Origin: Gammaproteobacteria bacterium
GTDB lineage: Bacteria > Pseudomonadota > Gammaproteobacteria > Steroidobacterales > Steroidobacteraceae
DNA: 64,000 nucleotides
Direction of reading: 5' to 3'
Assembly: GCA_016874055.1 (NCBI GenBank)
Contig: VGVG01000003.1
Location: 1-64,000, forward strand
Shown: piece after piece, positions 40,577 to 50,507 of the stretch
Layout of the letters: each line of letters begins with the position of its first letter
Numbering within the stretch: position 1 is the stretch's first letter
Position numbers and translations under genes: made by a program
Notes under the pieces: generated by a model
Seen by the model: only the letters and a program-made list of their open reading frames with translations
Databases searched by the model: none
Told to the model about the DNA's origin: nothing

Positions 40577-40831
40577 ATGAAATTTATCGCTCATAAGCGA
40601 AGCAGAGCCGTCCAAGCCTGGCTCAAGAAAGAAATGTCAGAACAGAAGAATCGGTACCTAAAGATCGTTGGTGAGCAAGAGGCTCTGACGCCGAAGCGCG
40701 ATAAGTGGATCAGTGACTTCCTGTACCGAATTCAGACTCGTGGAGTCCACGTTCATTCCAACCAGATGCGCAAGGTGGCGCCGGAGGAAATCCCGGTGAA
40801 ACCAAAGCGCAAGTTTAAGGTTGTGTTCTGA
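40577..40831 (+). CDS. Hypothetical 84-aa basic protein
   Basis: SD-like ggaggggtaggg just before ATG; located just upstream of the bicupin gene. Confidence 0.55.
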   Translation: MKFIAHKRSRAVQAWLKKEMSEQKNRYLKIVGEQEALTPKRDKWISDFLYRIQTRGVHVHSNQMRKVAPEEIPVKPKRKFKVVF

Positions 40832-40855
40832 CGAACAATTCGGGAGCGAATAAAC

Positions 40856-41806
40856 ATGGCTAGACCGCATATCGAACCGTTCGTCGATCGAGACGTACCC
40901 TTCAAGAAAATGACCCTGCCGGGATTTCCCAAGGGCATGCACTATAAGATGCTGTCGCTCGATACCGACGATGGAGCCTGCACGATGACCTGCCTCTTTG
41001 AGCCAGGCTATCGTCAGCCGCCGGGTATGAGTTATACTGAATACGAGCTCTTCATCATGTCGGGTTCAATTAAGGTTGGCGAAAAAGTTTGGGGGCCAGG
41101 AAGTTATTTCTTTGTGCCAGCCGGCATAGCGATTGAAGAGTTGTCCTCGCCGCGTGGCGCCACGGGCCTCATTTTCTATAACTACGGCGAACCTTCGTTC
41201 ATTGAGTCGACGAGGGATCATAAAAACGCAGAGCGTAATCGTTTTGCGGCAGTCAACTCATATGACGATATGCAGTGGACATCCACGAACTTCTATCCGG
41301 CGACGGCGCCCGGCTGCATGGTGAAGATCCTCCGCTTCGACCCCCGAACTCAGGGCTTTACATTCCTTTACTGTATGACACCTAACTTTTGGCAGGACAA
41401 CATTTCGTACCACGATTGCTGCGAGGAGGCGTATCACATCTGGGGCACGTCCTGGATGATGCAATTTGGTGATCTGCCTACTGGTGGCTATTTCTGGCGT
41501 CCTCCGTATATCAACCATGGCGCTTTCGCATCAAAACTCGGCATTCTCGCTATTGGTCGAACGGATACTCAGCTTTACAATCACTTCCATTTCAATCCGT
41601 GGACTAACATAGAAGAAAACCGCGATCGTGCCGCAAATCGAATCATGCAGTGGAAGCCCGATTTATATAAATGGATCAACACCCACGGACATAATCATCC
41701 GATCGATTTTGAATACGACCATGGACATGCGCATGGCGATATGCCGCATCACCACGGGGATGGGCACGTCGAACACAACCACAAGAAAAAGCGCCGAAGG
41801 CGCTGA
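40856..41806 (+). CDS. Bicupin protein with His-rich C-terminal tail
   Basis: Two cupin-like segments (EYELFIMSGSIKVGEKVWGPGSYFFVPAG; CCEEAYHIWGTSWMMQFGDLPTGGYFWRPPYINHG) and tail HGHNHPIDFEYDHGHAHGDMPHHHGDGHVEHNHKKKRRRR. Confidence 0.75.
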   Translation: MARPHIEPFVDRDVPFKKMTLPGFPKGMHYKMLSLDTDDGACTMTCLFEPGYRQPPGMSYTEYELFIMSGSIKVGEKVWGPGSYFFVPAGIAIEELSSPRGATGLIFYNYGEPSFIESTRDHKNAERNRFAAVNSYDDMQWTSTNFYPATAPGCMVKILRFDPRTQGFTFLYCMTPNFWQDNISYHDCCEEAYHIWGTSWMMQFGDLPTGGYFWRPPYINHGAFASKLGILAIGRTDTQLYNHFHFNPWTNIEENRDRAANRIMQWKPDLYKWINTHGHNHPIDFEYDHGHAHGDMPHHHGDGHVEHNHKKKRRRR

Positions 41807-41897
41807 AGTATAAGTTAGAAATCGCGTGGTGTTTGGGTTTAACGAAGATCTACCCAGCCCTCCTTTTGACTGCAGCGGAGCGCGGTAAGGCGTATTT

Positions 41898-42914
41898 ATG
41901 CGGAACATTGGTATGCCCGTGCGCTTATTATTTTGCGGCATGCTGAAATCGTTGATGTTGGCCGTACTTTTTGCTGGTGTATTACCCATTGGCGCTGTCG
42001 AATATGAGTTACGCGGCGACGGCGCAGACATCTTCGGTAAGCTCGAACGAATACACGCACGCCACGAAGATACCCTGATCGAAATCGCACGCCGTTACAG
42101 CCTCGGATACGAGGAGCTAATACGTGTCAATAAAGGGGTTGATCCTTGGTTACCGGGGGAGGGCACGCAGATTGTCATCCCAGGGCAGCGATTACTGCCT
42201 ACCTCCAATCGGGAGGGAATCCTCGTAAACCTTCCCGAACACCGAATGTATTTTTTTCCCCCAGCAAAGACGGGCGAACCCTCGAAGATCATGACTTTTC
42301 CCGTCAGCGTCGGAAAAATGGACTGGCAAACCCCTTTGGGGACTACTACCGTGGTTTCGAAGCAAAAAGATCCGGCCTGGTATCCGCCAGCATCTGTCAG
42401 GGCAGAGCACGAAGCCCGCGGCGATCCGCTGCCGTTCGTCGTGCCGCCGGGTCCGAAGAATCCTCTCGGGCGTCATGCCTTGCGACTCAATATCCCTGGC
42501 GGTGCGTATCTCATTCACGGAACGAATAATCCCGATGCTATCGGCATGGCCGTCACACACGGCTGTTTACGGATGTATCCCGAGGATGTGGCGGTACTAT
42601 TCGACGCTGTCAAAGTAGGTACTAAGGTGAATCTGATCAACGAACCCTTGAAGATGACGCGAGTCGCCGGCGAGGTTTGGATCGAGGTTCACCCTCCGAT
42701 CGATGCCGAGGGGCAAACCTCGACAGTAAAACTTGAGGATTTCGAGTCGCACCTAGACGCGTTGCTAGGTGAGGCGGAATTCGCCGTCAACTGGGATATC
42801 GCCATCGAAGCTCTCCGCGATGCGAGCGGTATTCCGGTCATAATCGGTATCGAGCTTGCCCCGGAGACAGCCGAAATAGGCGCCGATGCGCCGTCCGCGA
42901 CCGCTAAGTTGTAA
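41898..42914 (+). CDS. L,D-transpeptidase (YkuD) with N-terminal LysM-like region
   Basis: DTLIEIARRYSLGYEELIRVN (LysM) and HGTNNPDAIGMAVTHGCLRMYPEDV (HGxx...SHGC-type motif). Confidence 0.92.
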   Translation: MRNIGMPVRLLFCGMLKSLMLAVLFAGVLPIGAVEYELRGDGADIFGKLERIHARHEDTLIEIARRYSLGYEELIRVNKGVDPWLPGEGTQIVIPGQRLLPTSNREGILVNLPEHRMYFFPPAKTGEPSKIMTFPVSVGKMDWQTPLGTTTVVSKQKDPAWYPPASVRAEHEARGDPLPFVVPPGPKNPLGRHALRLNIPGGAYLIHGTNNPDAIGMAVTHGCLRMYPEDVAVLFDAVKVGTKVNLINEPLKMTRVAGEVWIEVHPPIDAEGQTSTVKLEDFESHLDALLGEAEFAVNWDIAIEALRDASGIPVIIGIELAPETAEIGADAPSATAKL

Positions 42915-42946
42915 ATCTCACAGTAGCTCGGAATCGAACGCGTGTA

Positions 42947-43756
42947 ATGTTTTCCCCATGTTCGATCATTACGTTGACCTCGGACTTCGGTCTTCGTGAT
43001 CCTTTTATAGGCGTGATGAAAGGCCGCATCCTCGACATCGCTCCTTCCGCACAAATTATCGATCTAACGCATGACATCGCCGCGCATTGGCCCGCCGAGG
43101 CGGGGTTCTGGCTTCGACGCTCGTTCCGATATTTTTCGCGGGGGACTGTCCATGTTGCTGTTGTTGACCCTGGTGTCGGCACGGCGCGGAATATCGCGAT
43201 GGTATTACTCGAGGGCCATCTTTTTCTGGCGCCAGATAATGGCACGCTTGCTGACATCGCTAGTCAGCAACGCGATGCTCAGCTTTGGCATATCGACATT
43301 TCGCGACTCGACTCGCTCGGCATAAAGCTTCTAAGCGCGACCTTTCACGGCCGCGATATTTTCGCCCCAGTCGCGGCAGCGTTGGCGTCAGACGCGATCA
43401 AGCCAGAGGATATCGGTCGGAGGGCTCTGTCACTGATACCCGGTTGGGTCGAGGAAGCGTCGGTGGGTGAGCACCGCGTTTCGGGTATCATCATTACAGT
43501 AGATCATTTCGGGAATCTCATTACGAATATCGATCGACAGTTATGCGAGCGGTTTATCGATCCGGTGGTGTGCGCTGGCAACCTTTCGCTGCCTCTACGC
43601 CGGACTTACGGGGATGTTCGCCCAGGTGATCCAATCGCTCTAATTAACTCATTCGAGGTGGTCGAGATCGCCGTTGCGGAGGGCAGGGCGACCGACACGC
43701 TCGGTCTCTCTCGCGGCGCGCCGGTCTCCGTGCGAGACAGGGTCCGACGTAGCTAA
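42947..43756 (+). CDS. SAM hydroxide adenosyltransferase / DUF62 family
   Basis: ITLTSDFGLRDPFIGVMKG, VVDPGVGT, APDNGTL, FHGRDIFAPVAA, DHFGNLITNI. Confidence 0.93.
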   Translation: MFSPCSIITLTSDFGLRDPFIGVMKGRILDIAPSAQIIDLTHDIAAHWPAEAGFWLRRSFRYFSRGTVHVAVVDPGVGTARNIAMVLLEGHLFLAPDNGTLADIASQQRDAQLWHIDISRLDSLGIKLLSATFHGRDIFAPVAAALASDAIKPEDIGRRALSLIPGWVEEASVGEHRVSGIIITVDHFGNLITNIDRQLCERFIDPVVCAGNLSLPLRRTYGDVRPGDPIALINSFEVVEIAVAEGRATDTLGLSRGAPVSVRDRVRRS

Positions 43757-43841
43757 ACTTGCATGGAGCGGCGTTTTCGTTATAGTTCTCCGGTTGCACC
43801 ACCCGGGTTGCGCATAACTCATTGTTTTAAAAGGGTAAAAG

Positions 43842-44072
43842 ATGTCTAAGGGAGATTCTGAAGGCTTTGAGGTCAACGTGGAGACTCTCGGCGAGGCGGT
43901 TAACCACGACGAGGACAGCCAAGACTACGACCGCTTCCTTGATCGTATTGATCGTCGCGCGCGTCCCACTCCGGGCAAGCGTGTCAAGGCCGCGTGGAGC
44001 AAGCTTGAGGAAGTCCTCGCAGATAAAAAACTCGCTAAAGATTTACGGGAATATTACGACGACAAGCTCTGA
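43842..44072 (+). CDS. Small acidic/basic protein resembling the PA3496 family
   Basis: 76 aa; C-terminal KRVKAAWSKLEEVLADKKLAKDLREYYDDKL; good upstream spacing. Confidence 0.5.
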   Translation: MSKGDSEGFEVNVETLGEAVNHDEDSQDYDRFLDRIDRRARPTPGKRVKAAWSKLEEVLADKKLAKDLREYYDDKL

Positions 44073-44087
44073 GTTCGTAGGGCTGTC

Positions 44088-46682
44088 ATGACGTCCTCCG
44101 TTAGCGAGTGGGTCGTCCTGAAGTTCGGTGGGACCAGCGTCTCGACCGAGGCCAATTGGCGAAATATCGAATCTATTGTTCGTGATCGACTCGCGCAGAG
44201 CCTGCGCGTTGTCGTCGTGTATTCCGCATTGAGCGGGGTGACCGACCGACTTGAAAAGCTTTTGATTGCTTCGATTGAGGGGAGGCATCGGTCCCTCATT
44301 GATGACCTTCGGACGCGTCATTTGAAGCTGGCAACGGCGCTTGGATTTGATGCGAGAGTGTTAATCGAGCCATTGTTTGAAGACCTAACGAACCTGTGCT
44401 GCTTAATTCATGACGAGCTCGCGGTGGATGACCATATCCGGGCGAGGGTGACGGCGATAGGCGAGCTTCTCGCCACCACGATTGGCGCGCGATTTTTGGG
44501 GACTAGAGGCCTTAGTGCCACCTGGATGGATGCGCGAGAGTATCTCAAAGCGGAGGATCGCGAAGCTGCGACAGAGCGTACAAAATACCTCTCTGCCACT
44601 TGCGATTTTTCTCCCAATAAACGCGTTCAAGCTCAGTGGGGTCAGGCAGACCGACTCGTCGTCACCCAGGGATTTATTGCGAGCAATGCCGCCGGCGAAA
44701 CCGTGCTGTTGGGGCGTGGTGGAGGCGACACCTCCGCAGCATATTTCGCTGCCATGCTAGAGGCTCGCCATCTTGAGATTTGGACTGATGTCCCGGGAAT
44801 GTTCAGTGCAAATCCGCGCGCTATCGCAGGCGCGCGTCAGCTCTTGCAATTGTCGTACGACGAGGCGCAGGAGGTGGCAACTGCAGGAGCAAAAGTGCTG
44901 CACCCGCGATGCTTGCTTCCTGCGCGGTCGCAGGCCATCCCGATTTACGTTTTTGCTACCCAAGCACCGTCGATGCGCGGCACACGCATCAGCGAGAGTC
45001 CGCCGAGCGACGCGGCGCAAGTTAAAGCCGTATGCGTCAAAAAAGATGTGACGCTGATATCACTTGAGAGCCCCGGGATGTGGCATCAAGTTGGTTTTCT
45101 TGCTGATGCATTTCAGATTTTCAAGCGGAACGGGCTTTCAGTCGACTTGATATCTACCTCTGAAACCAATGTCACAGTGTCGCTCGATTCGCTTGCTAAT
45201 ACTTTAGACAAGAATGTCTTGGAGCGGCTTATAGCTGACCTTTCGCCTCTCGGAAGGGCCGAAATCATAGGGCCGTGCGCCTCGGTCAGTCTGGTCGGAC
45301 GCAACATTCGTAGCATTCTCCATCAGCTTGGACCCGCGCTCGAGGTGTTCGCCCATCAGCGGATATATTTGGTGAGTCAGGCCGCAAACGATCTCAACCT
45401 GACGTTTGTCGTAGACGAGGCTCAAGGGGATCGATTGGTGGACGAGCTCCATCACCTATTGGTCGATCCCATTCTCGACGATATCGTGCTTGGACCGACG
45501 TGGCAGCAGTTGTCCAAACCGCTAATCGACGCCAAACCGATTACATCCACTTGGTGGTTTGATAAACGCCAGGCTTTGCTGTCTTTAATGACCGGGCGCG
45601 ATACGGCGTACGTCTATGACCTCGCCACTGTTCGGAGCCGATGTCACCGGCTACTCGCGGTTCGTGCCTTAGAACGCGTGTCCTACGCCATGAAGGCGAA
45701 CTCGCACCCCGTTGTGCTTCGCGAGGTGAGTAAGGCGGGGCTGGCTATCGAGTGTGTTTCTCGAGGAGAGGTCGAGCGTGCGCTGCAAGTTCTCCCCCAG
45801 ATGCGCCCCCACGAGATCCTCTTCACACCGAACTTTGCGAGCCGAGATGAGTACGAGTGGGCATTCGCGCTCGGTGTACAAGTCACTCTCGATAATCTCC
45901 ATCCCCTCGAACAGTGGCCTTCGTTGTTTTCCGATCGAGACATTTTCGTCCGTCTCGATCCCGGCATCGGTCGGGGTCATCATGCCCATGTCCGAACGGG
46001 TGGTGCTCGCTCGAAATTCGGCATTGCGTACAGCGAAATTGATACTCTGCAATACGCTGCGCAGAGTACAAATGCGCGAATTGTCGGTCTACACGCCCAT
46101 ACGGGTAGTGGGGTTTTCGATGTTGCGAACTGGCGTGAAACGGGCGTTTATCTGACCGGATTGCTCCGGAAGTTTCCGGCGGTGCGGGTGCTCAATCTCG
46201 GTGGCGGAATCGGCGTCCCGGATCGACTCGGCGGCGCAGAGTTCGATTTTGGAGCGCTCGACAAAGCTTTAATCGACCTTAAGGCTTCTCTCGGAGACGT
46301 CGCCTTATGGATGGAGCCAGGCCGATATGTTGTTGCAGAGGCGGGCGTACTGCTCGCCAAGGTCACGCAGATCAAGGGAAAAGGTGAGGCTAGTTTCGTC
46401 GGTGTAGCAACTGGTATGAATTCGTTGATCAGGCCGGCGCTCTACGGGGCTCATCACGATATCGTCAATCTGTCCCGTCTCGATGATGAAGAAATGATGC
46501 GCTGCGATATCGTAGGTCCGATTTGCGAGACTGGCGATGTGCTCGGGAATGCGCGACGGCTACCGCGTTTAACTTGCGAGGGAAATGTTATTCTGATTGC
46601 AACGACGGGCGCCTATGGGGCGTCGATGTCCTCTCGCTACAATTTGCGTTCTCCTGCGGAAGAGATTGTTCTCGACGGCTAG
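44088..46682 (+). CDS. lysAC: Bifunctional aspartate kinase / diaminopimelate decarboxylase
   Basis: 864 aa: WVVLKFGGTSVSTEANW plus ACT-like domains, then PLP decarboxylase VSYAMKANSHPVVLREV, GLHAHTGSGVFD, LNLGGGIGVPD. Confidence 0.95.
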   Translation: MTSSVSEWVVLKFGGTSVSTEANWRNIESIVRDRLAQSLRVVVVYSALSGVTDRLEKLLIASIEGRHRSLIDDLRTRHLKLATALGFDARVLIEPLFEDLTNLCCLIHDELAVDDHIRARVTAIGELLATTIGARFLGTRGLSATWMDAREYLKAEDREAATERTKYLSATCDFSPNKRVQAQWGQADRLVVTQGFIASNAAGETVLLGRGGGDTSAAYFAAMLEARHLEIWTDVPGMFSANPRAIAGARQLLQLSYDEAQEVATAGAKVLHPRCLLPARSQAIPIYVFATQAPSMRGTRISESPPSDAAQVKAVCVKKDVTLISLESPGMWHQVGFLADAFQIFKRNGLSVDLISTSETNVTVSLDSLANTLDKNVLERLIADLSPLGRAEIIGPCASVSLVGRNIRSILHQLGPALEVFAHQRIYLVSQAANDLNLTFVVDEAQGDRLVDELHHLLVDPILDDIVLGPTWQQLSKPLIDAKPITSTWWFDKRQALLSLMTGRDTAYVYDLATVRSRCHRLLAVRALERVSYAMKANSHPVVLREVSKAGLAIECVSRGEVERALQVLPQMRPHEILFTPNFASRDEYEWAFALGVQVTLDNLHPLEQWPSLFSDRDIFVRLDPGIGRGHHAHVRTGGARSKFGIAYSEIDTLQYAAQSTNARIVGLHAHTGSGVFDVANWRETGVYLTGLLRKFPAVRVLNLGGGIGVPDRLGGAEFDFGALDKALIDLKASLGDVALWMEPGRYVVAEAGVLLAKVTQIKGKGEASFVGVATGMNSLIRPALYGAHHDIVNLSRLDDEEMMRCDIVGPICETGDVLGNARRLPRLTCEGNVILIATTGAYGASMSSRYNLRSPAEEIVLDG

Positions 46683-46699
46683 AAGGGAGCGCAGCTAAA

Positions 46700-47341
46700 C
46701 TAACTGACGTACCGCGGGGAGTGATGTCGACGATCCAGCTCGTCGACGATCACGGTCATTGACAGTCCGCGGGCTCGAAGGGCGACTGCAAGGTGATACA
46801 CCAGGTCTGCGGCCTCACTTGTCGCCTCGGCGTCGTCTCCTCCGCTTAGCGCTAGCGCTGTCTCCAGGCCTTCTTCGCCGACTTTCTGTGCAAGGCGTTT
46901 GGGTCCCGCCGCGATCATCCGGGAGGTATAACTTGAGGAATCAGCTGAACGAATGCGCTGATCAATGACCTTTTCCAAGGTACCGAGAAACGCGTAATCA
47001 CACGGGGCAGTAAGTGACCTGTCGGCAAAGCAGGTGAGTGTGCCCTGATGGCAGGCAGGACCTTTTGGCCGAACCAGCATCAGCAGCGTATCCCAGTCGC
47101 AGTCAGCATGCAGGGCGATGAGTTCGAGCGTATTACCCGAGGTTTCGCCTTTCTCCCACAAACACTTTCGACTTCGACTCCAAAAAACTGCTCGCCCGCG
47201 AATCAAGGATTCTTTGATTGCGTCCTCCGTAGCCCACGCTAACATCAGCACGTCGCCCGTACCATGATCTTGAGCGATGACGGGAACCAGTCCGTCAGAG
47301 CCGAAATCAATTTCGAAGCGGTTATCGAGTGTGACGATCAT
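46700..47341 (-). CDS. hisIE: Bifunctional phosphoribosyl-AMP cyclohydrolase / phosphoribosyl-ATP pyrophosphatase
   Basis: [66 protein letters not shown]. Confidence 0.97.
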   Translation of the reverse strand: MIVTLDNRFEIDFGSDGLVPVIAQDHGTGDVLMLAWATEDAIKESLIRGRAVFWSRSRKCLWEKGETSGNTLELIALHADCDWDTLLMLVRPKGPACHQGTLTCFADRSLTAPCDYAFLGTLEKVIDQRIRSADSSSYTSRMIAAGPKRLAQKVGEEGLETALALSGGDDAEATSEAADLVYHLAVALRARGLSMTVIVDELDRRHHSPRYVS

Positions 47342-48105
47342 GGCCTGACCTCTATTCGGGCTATACGTAATTGTTTTTTGAGCTCGCCGATTGCGAGTGA
47401 ACCGCTATGAAAAACGCTTGCGGCGAGAGCGGCATCGACGCGGGCTTTCCGGAATACTTCAATGAAGTGCTCACTAGATCCAGCGCCGCCAGAGGCAACA
47501 AGGGGAACTCGGCAGGCCTCTCTGAGTGCCGCGAGTTGGGCTAAATCGTACCCGCTACGCACGCCATCACTCGCCATACAGTTCACAACGATTTCGCCAG
47601 CACCGCGGCTCTGCGCCTCAAGGAGCCATGCCAACGTCGATCTTCCTGAGTCGCAACTTTTGGATGGGTCACCCGTGTACTGCCGCACGCGGTAGCCCTC
47701 GGTGGTCATATCGCTGTCAATGCCGACCACGACGCACTGGCTTCCGAACCGTCGTGCAAGTTCATCGATTAGGGCAGGGTTTTCGAGGGCGGGAGAGTTT
47801 ATAGATATCTTTTCGGCGCCGGCATTGAGTATGTCTTCGGCGTCTTTTACGCTGCGAATTCCGCCCGCCACACAAAATGGGATGTCGAGGATCTTAGCGA
47901 TTTTCGTGATCCATTGCCGATCCACGGTTCGTCGATCGGGGCTCGCGGTGATGTCATAGAACACCAGTTCATCGGCTCCTTCGTCGCGGTACCGCATCGC
48001 GAGTTCGAGGATGTCGCCAACGACCCGATGGTTACGAAAACGAACGCCCTTGACTACTCGGTTTTCACGGACATCGAGACAGGGGATTATTCGACGAGCA
48101 AGCAT
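47338..48105 (-). CDS. hisF: Imidazole glycerol phosphate synthase subunit HisF
   Basis: [49 protein letters not shown]. Confidence 0.98.
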   Translation of the reverse strand: MLARRIIPCLDVRENRVVKGVRFRNHRVVGDILELAMRYRDEGADELVFYDITASPDRRTVDRQWITKIAKILDIPFCVAGGIRSVKDAEDILNAGAEKISINSPALENPALIDELARRFGSQCVVVGIDSDMTTEGYRVRQYTGDPSKSCDSGRSTLAWLLEAQSRGAGEIVVNCMASDGVRSGYDLAQLAALREACRVPLVASGGAGSSEHFIEVFRKARVDAALAASVFHSGSLAIGELKKQLRIARIEVRP

Positions 48106-48106
48106 G

Positions 48107-48841
48107 TCAACGGCCCATCCAGCGCTTTAGTTCAGGGTCTGATAGGCGACCCTCGAGGAGTGCGCGTCCGCTGATCGCCGACGCCATCCCGAGCAAAGAC
48201 AGTGCATTGAGATCCGAAGCGTCACGAATACCGCCGGAAGCTTGCCAATTTATTTTGGGATAGCGACCGACGCAGTCTCGGTACAGTTGAGTATTCGGAC
48301 CGGTCAACGCGCCATCGCGGTCGGCGTCCGTACACAGTACGTGACGGAGGCCTGAGGCCTTAAACTGCTCAATGGCGCTCCAAATCGTAACATCTGAAGC
48401 TTTTGTCCAGCCGCGAATTTGGATTAATGGCGCGTCGGAGTCAATTCGGACATCGAGCGCTAAACAGATCTGGTCCTTACCAAAAAATCGTATCCAGGAG
48501 CCCACTTCGATCGGGTTCTCGATGGCAGAACTCCCAACGACAACTCGCGCGACACCGGCGGAAAGTAACTCTTCGACCACAGATACCGAACGAACACCAC
48601 CGCCCACCTGAAGTGAAAGCCCTGAGATCTTCGTCATTTCGACAATAGCCGCTCGATTGGCGGTCGCGCCATCTCGAGCGCCATCGAGATCCACGACATG
48701 TATCCACTTCGTTCCAAGAGAGCGGTAGCGATTGGCTAAGGCAAGCGGATCAAGGTCGTACCGAGTCTCTCTGGCGAAGTTTCCGTGAAGCAGGCGGACG
48801 CAGCGCCCTCCACGCAAATCGATTGAGGGAATCAAGCGCAT
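48107..48841 (-). CDS. hisA: 1-(5-phosphoribosyl)-5-[(5-phosphoribosylamino)methylideneamino] imidazole-4-carboxamide isomerase
   Basis: [44 protein letters not shown]. Confidence 0.97.
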   Translation of the reverse strand: MRLIPSIDLRGGRCVRLLHGNFARETRYDLDPLALANRYRSLGTKWIHVVDLDGARDGATANRAAIVEMTKISGLSLQVGGGVRSVSVVEELLSAGVARVVVGSSAIENPIEVGSWIRFFGKDQICLALDVRIDSDAPLIQIRGWTKASDVTIWSAIEQFKASGLRHVLCTDADRDGALTGPNTQLYRDCVGRYPKINWQASGGIRDASDLNALSLLGMASAISGRALLEGRLSDPELKRWMGR

Positions 48842-49437
48842 GACGAAAGGCGCACGAAGTTTTCAAGTAAACGAGCCCCTGATTTTCCGGATCGCTCGGG
48901 ATGGAACTGCACACCACAAAAATTTTTTCGCCGCACTATCGACGAAAACTCTTCTCCATATTCTGTCGTGGTGACGGTATAGGTCGCGTCGACGGGTGCG
49001 AGATAATTATGTACGAAATAAAACCAGTCTGCGTCACCGCAGCCCTCGAGCAACGGATCATCCTGCCATCGACGGAGAGTATTCCATCCCATATGTGGCG
49101 CCGGTAAGTCATGACGCCCCCGTAATGCCTCGATATTTCCGGAGATCACGCCAAGCCCTGAGGTATTCCCCTCTGCCGATCGGTCGAATAGCAATTGCAT
49201 GCCGAGGCAAATCCCGAGCACCGGGCAGGTGAGTGATTGAACGACGGGTACAAGGTCGTGAGCATTTAATCGCGCCATGATGGCCGAAGCGTTCCCGACT
49301 CCAGGCAGCAGCACTCGCTCGGCGGAGCGGATAATGGCCGCGTCATGCGTGACGATCGTATCCACGCCCAAACGCGCGAGGGCATACACGACGGATGCGA
49401 GATTCGCACCGCCCGAATCGATGATCACCACCGGCAT
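48832..49437 (-). CDS. hisH: Imidazole glycerol phosphate synthase subunit HisH
   Basis: Glutamine amidotransferase: PVLGICLGMQLLFD, VQFHPERSGKSG. Confidence 0.97.
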   Translation of the reverse strand: MPVVIIDSGGANLASVVYALARLGVDTIVTHDAAIIRSAERVLLPGVGNASAIMARLNAHDLVPVVQSLTCPVLGICLGMQLLFDRSAEGNTSGLGVISGNIEALRGRHDLPAPHMGWNTLRRWQDDPLLEGCGDADWFYFVHNYLAPVDATYTVTTTEYGEEFSSIVRRKNFCGVQFHPERSGKSGARLLENFVRLSSCA

Positions 49438-49445
49438 TGACAAGC

Positions 49446-50507
49446 TCACAAGATTCCTTTGGTAGTCGGAAGGTCTTCACCCCCCCGACGGATTGCCATC
49501 CGCAACGCACGGCCGACGCCTTTGAAGCACGCCTCGACCTGGTGATGAGTGTTATCGCCGATCACAGAGACGTGGATGGCAGCACCTAGAGCATCGGCTA
49601 ACGAACGAAAAAAATGCGGCACGAGCTCGGTCGGTAGGCCACCTACAGCGTCTCGTCCGAATTTCCCCTCGAAAACACTGAACCCACGACCCGAGAGGTC
49701 GATCGCGACTTGGACCCGGGCTTCGTCCATGGGCAAAAGAAAGCCGTATCGCTGAATGCCGCGTTTGTCTCCCAGCGCTTTACGAAGGGCCTCGCCGAGG
49801 GCGAGTGCGCAGTCTTCAACGGTATGATGCTCGTCAATCTGCAGATCACCTTCGCAACAGAGCGTCAGAGCAAATCCACCGTGCTTCGAGATCTGCTCGA
49901 GCATATGGTCAAAAAAACCAATGCCGGTCGCTACCTGAGTTGGTCCCTCGCGGTCCAGGCCGACCGATACGCTAATTCGTGTTTCACGGGTAACGCGCTC
50001 CGCTGTCGCCTCCCTTGAGAGCAGCGCCTGAGTGATTCCCGCCCAGCTCATCTCGAAGGGGCCAGTGAGAGAGAATCGGAATGCGCGAATTCCAAGGTTG
50101 TCGGCAAAAGCGATATCGGTATCCCGATCGCCGACCATAACGCTCGACTGTAGGTCAACCCGTTGTGTTTTGATCCATTCATCGACCAGAGCAGTCCTTG
50201 GCTTGCGACAGGCGCAGCCCTCATCGCGTCGATGTGGGCAGATGAATACTTCGTCGAACCTCACGCCTTGCGATGAGAAGGTCTCGAGCATAAAGCGCTG
50301 TGGACCCTCAAAATCGGGTGTCGGGAACGAGGTTGTGCCAAGACCATCTTGATTAGTCACCATTACGAGTCGGTACCCCACCGACTGCAGCTGAGAGAGC
50401 GCCGCAAACACGCCGGGAGTGAAATGAATCTTCGAGATGGAATCGACCTGTTCGTCTGCCGGCTCTTCAATAAGAGTGCCATCACGATCGATGAACAACA
50501 CTTTCAT
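49446..50507 (-). CDS. hisB: Bifunctional histidinol-phosphatase / imidazoleglycerol-phosphate dehydratase
   Basis: MKVLFIDRDGTLIEEP (HAD), GIGFFDHMLEQISKHGGF, DEHHTVEDCALALGEAL. Confidence 0.98.
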   Translation of the reverse strand: MKVLFIDRDGTLIEEPADEQVDSISKIHFTPGVFAALSQLQSVGYRLVMVTNQDGLGTTSFPTPDFEGPQRFMLETFSSQGVRFDEVFICPHRRDEGCACRKPRTALVDEWIKTQRVDLQSSVMVGDRDTDIAFADNLGIRAFRFSLTGPFEMSWAGITQALLSREATAERVTRETRISVSVGLDREGPTQVATGIGFFDHMLEQISKHGGFALTLCCEGDLQIDEHHTVEDCALALGEALRKALGDKRGIQRYGFLLPMDEARVQVAIDLSGRGFSVFEGKFGRDAVGGLPTELVPHFFRSLADALGAAIHVSVIGDNTHHQVEACFKGVGRALRMAIRRGGEDLPTTKGIL

